DNA from: BAIKAL-G1 sp943369525
GTDB taxonomy: Bacteria > Cyanobacteriota > Cyanobacteriia > PCC-6307 > Cyanobiaceae
Direction of reading: 5' to 3'
DNA: 64,000 bases
Assembly: GCA_943369525.1 (NCBI GenBank)
Contig: CALRNL020000004.1
Location: 62,001 to 126,000, forward strand
Positions 59,518-64,000 of this stretch are shown here, in pieces (the stretch's first letter is position 1; each line of letters starts with the position of its first letter). Position numbers and translations under genes: made by a program. Below the pieces are notes generated by a model, which worked only from the letters and a program-made list of their open reading frames with translations, was not told the origin of the DNA and did not search any database.

Positions 59518-61104
59518 TCAGCCGAGGACGGGAAGCCGGCCCAGGGCCCCCAGGCTGTGCTGGGCCAGGTCCTGGGCCAGGGCCGTGGTGCTGGCCTCGT
59601 AAAAGTCGATGGCAATCCGGGGCCAGAAGCCGATCGTGAGGGTGGGCACCAGCAAACAAAGGCCGATCACCAGTTCCCGCGGCTTCATGTCTCCCACCAC
59701 GGCCAGGGCCGGAATCCGGGGGCCAAAGAAGACTCGGCGGCAGAGGGACAGCAGGTACATCGGGGTGAGCACCAAGCCAATTGCCGCCAACACCACCGCA
59801 ATCACCCGGAAGGGCACGGTGAAGGCGTCGTTGCTGGTTACCCCGAGAAACACCGTGATTTCGCTGACGAAGCCACTCATGCCGGGTAGGGCTAGGGACG
59901 CCAGGGAGCTGGCCAGAAAGAAGGCGAAGGTGATCGGCAGAACCTTTGCCAGGCCTCCCATGTTGGGAATTGAAAGGGTTTTGGTGCGTTCGTAGAACAC
60001 ACCAGTCACAAAGAACATGGCGGCCGCAATCAGGCCATGGCTAATCATCTGCAACATGGCGCCACTGAGCCCGAGGCTGTCCACGGCACCGATGCCCAAT
60101 AACACAAATCCCATGTGGCTAACCGAACTGCAGGCAATACGACGTTTGACGTTGTCCTGGGCGAAGGCATTGAGGGCGCCATAGACAATATTGACAATCC
60201 CCAGCACAATCAGGGCCGGTGCTAATTGCAGATGGGCCTCCGGCAGCATCTGCACGTTGAAGCGCAATAGGGCATAGCCGCCCATTTTCAGCAATACCCC
60301 TGCCAAAAGCATGGACACCGGCGCATTGGCCTCCCCATGGGCATCCGGCAGCCAGGTGTGGAGCGGGAACATCGGCAGCTTGACGCCGAAGCCAATCAGG
60401 AAGCCCAAATAACAAAGCATGCCTAAGGTGCCCCCCGGCGAGCGGGCTGCCAATTCCGACAGGTTGAGGGTGAAATGGTCGCCGGAGAGGGCCAGGGCCA
60501 GGCCGCTCAGCAGGATCAGCAGCGAAGCAGTGGCGGTGTAAAGAATGAACTTGGTGGCGGCGTACTGGCGCTGGCTCCCTCCCCAGATCGCAATTAGTAG
60601 ATAGACGGGGACCAGCTCCAGTTCCCAGGACAGGAAGAACAGCAGGAAGTCCTGGGAGAGAAACACCAGGGCCTGGGCTGAGGCCTGCAGGAGCAACAGG
60701 GCGAAGTAGAGCCTGGTTTTTTGGTGGATGTTCCAGCTGGCCGCCACCGAAAGCAGGGTCACCAGGCCGGAGAGCACCACCAAGGGTGCCGAGAGACCAT
60801 CGACCCCCAGGGACCATTCCAGGCCAAGGGAAGGCAGCCAGGGCACCCGCTCCACGAGTTGCAGGGCGCTGCTGGAGCCGTCGAAGCGTTGGCTGAACAC
60901 CCAGACCATCAGCCCTAGATCGGCCAGAAGCACGGCCAGGGCGATGCTGCGGGGCAGGCGGGGATCGTTCGAGTCGCCGGGGAGCAGCATCAGCACCGGC
61001 GCCATCGCGGCCGGCAGCAGACAAATCAGGCTCAACCAGGGCCAATCGTCAGGCAGGGAGGACGCGGCCAACAGGGGCAGATTCGCGTCCATCACAACGG
61101 GCAT
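59518..61104 (-). CDS. ndhD: NDH-1 subunit NdhD (chain 4)
   Basis: NdhD is a proton-pumping membrane subunit of the cyanobacterial NDH-1 complex. The 528-residue protein has about 14 helices and typical segments: LLFFLSWELELVPVYLLIAI, GVKLPMFPLHTWLPDAHGEA, and VSHMGFVLLGIGAVDS. Which of the several NdhD paralogues (D1 respiratory/D2, or D3/D4 CO2 uptake) applies is not clear; D1/D2-like seems more likely from length. Start at ATG 61104 or 61092. The leader carries two palindromes. Confidence 0.94.
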   Translation of the reverse strand: MPVVMDANLPLLAASSLPDDWPWLSLICLLPAAMAPVLMLLPGDSNDPRLPRSIALAVLLADLGLMVWVFSQRFDGSSSALQLVERVPWLPSLGLEWSLGVDGLSAPLVVLSGLVTLLSVAASWNIHQKTRLYFALLLLQASAQALVFLSQDFLLFFLSWELELVPVYLLIAIWGGSQRQYAATKFILYTATASLLILLSGLALALSGDHFTLNLSELAARSPGGTLGMLCYLGFLIGFGVKLPMFPLHTWLPDAHGEANAPVSMLLAGVLLKMGGYALLRFNVQMLPEAHLQLAPALIVLGIVNIVYGALNAFAQDNVKRRIACSSVSHMGFVLLGIGAVDSLGLSGAMLQMISHGLIAAAMFFVTGVFYERTKTLSIPNMGGLAKVLPITFAFFLASSLASLALPGMSGFVSEITVFLGVTSNDAFTVPFRVIAVVLAAIGLVLTPMYLLSLCRRVFFGPRIPALAVVGDMKPRELVIGLCLLVPTLTIGFWPRIAIDFYEASTTALAQDLAQHSLGALGRLPVLG

Positions 61105-61120
61105 TGAGGGAAATTAAGGA

Positions 61121-61140
61121 AGCTGGGCTGCTTCCCAGCT
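61121..61140 (-). promoter_or_regulatory. Hairpin in the ndhD leader
   Basis: AGCTGGG (61121-61127) pairs with CCCAGCT (61134-61140) around a six-base loop, ending 17 bp from the ndhD start codon. In mRNA this would sit next to the ribosome-binding region. The stem is short, and no T-tract follows, so it is not an obvious terminator. Confidence 0.4.
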
Positions 61141-61169
61141 CCAACCCCAAGATGGCCCCAATATACCAG

Positions 61170-61187
61170 CTGAGTATTTTTACTCAG
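61170..61187 (-). promoter_or_regulatory. Palindrome CTGAGTA-N4-TACTCAG upstream of ndhD
   Basis: A perfect 7-bp inverted repeat with an all-T (four-base) spacer at 61170-61187, in an AT-richer patch 66 bp upstream of ndhD. The size and symmetry suit a dimeric transcription factor operator or an RNA hairpin. No known regulator site was matched. It lies in the 185-bp gap after thrB; the rest of that gap shows no gene. Confidence 0.4.
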
Positions 61188-61289
61188 TCCAAGGGAATGC
61201 CAGGGTCTAGGCAGGGACAGGAGTTTGTTGCCAGGCTGCCCGAACGGCACCAGGCTTGGCAGCTGGGCAAGCCCTGCGGTCCCAGGCTC

Positions 61290-62228
61290 TCAGAGGGTGC
61301 GCCAGTGGCTACCGGTTTGTTGCAGGGGCAGGACTTCCGAGCGGGAGGCCACGCCCTCCGCTTCCCAGGCCCGAACCATGGCCCGGCTGACGGCCTGGGC
61401 CTGGGCTTCGCAGCTCAGGGCCATCAGGCTTGGGCCGGCGCCGCTGATCACACAGCCCCAAGCTCCTGCCTCCAGGGCGGCCCGGCGCACCTGCTGGCCC
61501 CCCTGGATTAGGCCCCAGCGATAGGGCTCATGGATGCGGTCGTGCATGCCATCGGCAATCAGGTCCCCATTGCCCGTGCGCAGCCCCTGCAGTAAGAGGG
61601 TGAGCGATCCCAGGTTGACAACGGCATCGGCGACGGAGATCAGTTTGGGCATCACCCGCCGGGCCTCGCTGGTGGCTAGGCGAATGGCTGGAATCGCCAC
61701 CACCACCTTCACCTCGGGCGACCACTCACAGCGCACCACCCGCCAGCGGTGGGAGGCGGCCTTGGCGGTCATGCAGAGGCCGCCCAGCAGGGAGGGAACC
61801 ACGTTGTCCGGGTGGCCTTCAATGTCAATCGCCAATTCCAGTAACTTTTCGCGGCTCAGGGGTTCGCCGATCAGGGCGTTGGCGCCCATGAGGCCGGCCA
61901 CAATCGCCGTGGCGCTGCTGCCCAGGCCCCGGGCCGGCGGCACCCCCAGGCGCACCCGGGCCTCAATCGCCATGGGCTGGACCCCCGCCTCTTTCCAGAC
62001 CCGCTGGGCGGCCCGGTACACCAGGTTGTCCGGGCCACCACGGAGGTGGGAACCTTCGCTGCCCTCAATGATCAGGTCGAAGCGCTCCTGATCGCCTTCA
62101 ATGCTGCGTAACTCAAAGCGATTGTTGAGATCGAGGGCGGCGCCAAGGCAATCAAATCCCGGGCCGAGGTTGGCTGTGGTGGCTGGAACATCGACCACAA
62201 CCCCCTCTCCGATGTCGGGGCGCACCAT
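61290..62228 (-). CDS. thrB: Homoserine kinase
   Basis: ThrB phosphorylates homoserine in threonine synthesis. The 312-residue GHMP kinase has VVDVPATTANLGPGFDCLGA at the N-terminus, the ATP loop PPARGLGSSATAIVAGLMGA at about 96-115, GHPDNVVPSLLGGLCM, and the C-terminal GCVISGAGPSLMAL. Normal length. ATG 62228. It is 76 bp downstream of glk on the same strand. Confidence 0.97.
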   Translation of the reverse strand: MVRPDIGEGVVVDVPATTANLGPGFDCLGAALDLNNRFELRSIEGDQERFDLIIEGSEGSHLRGGPDNLVYRAAQRVWKEAGVQPMAIEARVRLGVPPARGLGSSATAIVAGLMGANALIGEPLSREKLLELAIDIEGHPDNVVPSLLGGLCMTAKAASHRWRVVRCEWSPEVKVVVAIPAIRLATSEARRVMPKLISVADAVVNLGSLTLLLQGLRTGNGDLIADGMHDRIHEPYRWGLIQGGQQVRRAALEAGAWGCVISGAGPSLMALSCEAQAQAVSRAMVRAWEAEGVASRSEVLPLQQTGSHWRTL

Positions 62229-62304
62229 GGGGTCCTTACTTCTTGAATCAGTGTCCCACCCGCCGGGACACGGGCCGATCCCCGGCCCCCGGCCCCCGGC
62301 GACC

Positions 62305-63303
62305 TCAGGTCAGCAACATCCGGGCGCGACAGGCAGCGCTGAACAGGCCAGCTTCCGGGTCAACCAGGGCTTGGATCGGGACCTGCTGCACAATCGCGCC
62401 CATGCGGCCCTTGGCCATAAGGGGGTCCAGGAACCGGGCTGAGGCCAGTTCTGGCAACAGTTTGGCCGCCGTGCCGCCGCCCACCCAGAGGCCGCCCAGG
62501 CAGAGGCTTTGCAGCACCAGATCGCCTGCTGCCGAGCCATAGGCCCCCAGCCACAGGCTCAGGGCGCGATCGGCCAGGGGGTCACCGGCTGCCGCCGCCT
62601 GGTGGGTGCGCTCGGGCAGGTCGGCTAGGGGGATACCGGCTAGGTGGTGGGGATCGCTGGCCTGGTGGCAACTGAGCACCCACCGCATCACCTCGCCCAG
62701 GCCCGTGCCACTGACGATTCGCTCGATCGAGACCCGCTCCAGACCCTGGTCTGCGATCAACCATTGCTTGAGGTCCCATTCGTCCTGGTTGCGGGGGGCG
62801 AATTCGGAGTGGGAGGCCTCGGTGGCTAGGGCCACCAGGCCGTTGTCCGTTGGCACCCCGAGGGCCACACCCAGGCCCGTGCCCGCCCCCAGGATGGCCA
62901 CCGGCGCCAGGGGGTCGCCGCCACCGGCCGGTTGCCTGAGCGGGGCCTGCTGTTCGGCGGCCAGGTGGGGCAAGCCGTAGATCAGAACGGCGAAATCATT
63001 GACCAGTTCCAGCCGCTCCAGCCCCAGGGCCCGGCCCAGGGAGTCTTGGCAGAGCTCCCAGGGCAGGTTGGTGAGTTTCACCCGGCCCTGGCGCACCGGC
63101 CCAGCCACGGCCAGGCAACCGGCGCTGGGTTGCGCGTCGCAGCCCGCTAAAAAGTGGGCCACTAGGGCGTTGAAATCGGGCCACTGGCCCGAGGCATAGC
63201 GCTCCGATCGGGTCTTGATCAGGCTTGTGCCGTCAACCTGGTAGGTGGCCAGGAGGGTTTTGGTGCCGCCTAGGTCGCCGGCCAGCAGGGTGATGGGGGC
63301 CAT
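62305..63303 (-). CDS. glk: Glucokinase
   Basis: Glk phosphorylates glucose. From ATG 63303 the protein has 332 residues: APITLLAGDLGGTKTLLATY (phosphate 1 loop), LELVNDFAVLIYGLPHL (catalytic Asp in NDF), AILGAGTGLGVALGV and LGGLWVGGGTAAKLLPEL. This is the bacterial-type glucokinase of the Glk family, not a ROK protein. A 25-codon upstream in-frame prefix (start 63378) is proline/arginine-rich and not conserved-looking. Confidence 0.95.
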   Translation of the reverse strand: MAPITLLAGDLGGTKTLLATYQVDGTSLIKTRSERYASGQWPDFNALVAHFLAGCDAQPSAGCLAVAGPVRQGRVKLTNLPWELCQDSLGRALGLERLELVNDFAVLIYGLPHLAAEQQAPLRQPAGGGDPLAPVAILGAGTGLGVALGVPTDNGLVALATEASHSEFAPRNQDEWDLKQWLIADQGLERVSIERIVSGTGLGEVMRWVLSCHQASDPHHLAGIPLADLPERTHQAAAAGDPLADRALSLWLGAYGSAAGDLVLQSLCLGGLWVGGGTAAKLLPELASARFLDPLMAKGRMGAIVQQVPIQALVDPEAGLFSAACRARMLLT

Positions 63304-63422
63304 GGGGCGGATCGGGCTCAAGGGTGGGGGCCGGCCGGCCTGGGGCCTGGCTGGCTTGGGGACGGTCACTGGGGACATGGGCCTGGCGGCCCTGGACCAA
63401 CGGCTGGCTCAAGCCGACTGGT

Positions 63423-64000
63423 TCACGCCGGCTGACTGGCGAGGAGTCCCAGCCCCGGCGCCCGCTCCCGGTTGGCCTGGCTTGCGGCAATGAGCAGGGT
63501 CTCGATCGCCACGGCGCCCAGGTCGCCCTCGCGGCGGCTGCGCAGGCTCAAGGTGCCGCTCTCGGCCTCCTGGGCGCCGATCACGGCCAACACGGGGATC
63601 TTCTGCTGTTCGCCGTTGCGAATCAGCTTGCCGAGTCGCTCGCCGCTGTGGTCGATGGCGGCGCGAATTCCGGCGGCCTTGAGTTGGGCCAAGAGCCCTT
63701 CCGCGTAGGACCGCACCTCATCGGTAACTGGTAGCAAGCGCACCTGCTCTGCCGCCAGCCAGAAGGGGAAATCACCGGCATAGTTTTCTGTCATGATCCC
63801 GAAGAATCGCTCCAGGGAACCGAAGATCGCCCGATGAATCATGATCGGCCGCTGGCGGCTTCCGTCGGCGGCCACGTACTCAAGATTGAAGCGTTCGGGC
63901 AGGTTGAAATCCAATTGAATGGTCGAGCATTGCCACATCCGGCCGATGGCATCTTCAATCTTGAGGTCGATCTTGGGGCCATAGAAGGCACCCCCACCCT
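63423..64000 (-). CDS. thrS: Threonyl-tRNA synthetase, C-terminal part (5' end outside window)
   Basis: ThrRS charges tRNA-Thr. The visible 192 codons run in frame off the right edge: GGAFYGPKIDLKIEDAIGRM (class II catalytic core), then WQCSTIQLDFNLPERFNLEY, PIMIHRAIFGSLERFFGIMT (motif 3) and the anticodon-binding domain (LPVTDEVRSYAEGLLAQLKA, ending LIAASQANRERAPGL). The gene ends at 63423, 119 bp before glk's start. Length and N-terminal domains cannot be assessed. Confidence 0.96.
   Translation of the reverse strand, partial: GGGAFYGPKIDLKIEDAIGRMWQCSTIQLDFNLPERFNLEYVAADGSRQRPIMIHRAIFGSLERFFGIMTENYAGDFPFWLAAEQVRLLPVTDEVRSYAEGLLAQLKAAGIRAAIDHSGERLGKLIRNGEQQKIPVLAVIGAQEAESGTLSLRSRREGDLGAVAIETLLIAASQANRERAPGLGLLASQPA

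Overview
The window is chromosomal DNA from a high-GC unicellular picocyanobacterium of the marine/freshwater Synechococcus-Cyanobium type. The evidence is gene content: light-dependent protochlorophyllide reductase, PsaM, Psb28, a GUN4-domain protein, a CRR6-family NDH-1 factor, NdhD, Tab2, Tic22, a cyAbrB regulator, a ferrochelatase with a chlorophyll-binding tail and the alkane-forming ADO/AAR pair. Genes are packed tightly on both strands. There are no rRNAs, no tRNAs I could recognise, no CRISPR array, no insertion sequence and no prophage.

Layout. 1-4.6 kb: tail of a CPBP protease, an FtsL-like small protein and class B PBP ftsI, transaldolase fused to EF-hands, and a stand-alone cyclic-nucleotide domain. 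4.7-9.7 kb (minus): an integrase-family protein, cobO, pyrH, frr and a geranylgeranyl-reductase-family flavoprotein; an array of 20-bp palindromic units lies between the integrase gene and cobO. 9.8-21.3 kb (mostly plus): hemH, a LytM peptidase, ilvB with a C-terminal zinc ribbon, two small proteins, Tic22 (minus), a receptor-like protein coupled to PEP synthase, and an FAD oxidoreductase whose end overlaps the convergent cyAbrB gene. 21.7-24.8 kb (minus): an S1-domain protein, Tab2 and PgeF.

24.9-30.4 kb (plus) carries creatininase-like, ado, aar, accA, an SDR and folE, a fatty acid/alkane-centred run. 30.5-38.3 kb: trpF, a site-2 protease, a lipoate-ligase-like protein, a TauE exporter, CRR6, psaM, a membrane protein, por and a frameshifted DUF305 gene. 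38.5-39.9 kb: an AT-richer cation/proton antiporter gene. 40-48.3 kb: a pentapeptide-repeat protein, YraN, rsmA, ispE, DUF3082, pdhB, secD and secF with a coupled small membrane protein. 48.4-52.1 kb (minus): mnmH, psb28 and two AI-2E-type membrane proteins as one apparent transcription unit. 52.2-57.1 kb: a GUN4-domain protein, an anti-sigma-type ATPase, several conserved hypotheticals, a methyltransferase and a lipase-like protein. 57.2-64 kb (minus): M3 peptidase, ndhD, thrB, glk and the 3' part of thrS.

Most of this is core metabolism and photosynthesis maintenance. The signals I find least explained are the palindromic repeat array at 8201-8270, the two single-base frameshifts in the DUF305 gene (one in a run of seven Cs), the base-composition shift around the antiporter, the zinc ribbon on IlvB, the VYASGT tandem repeat in PEP synthase, and several very small membrane ORFs. 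I did not find a convincing wholly new multi-gene system. All functional calls rest on motif recognition by eye; no database search was run.
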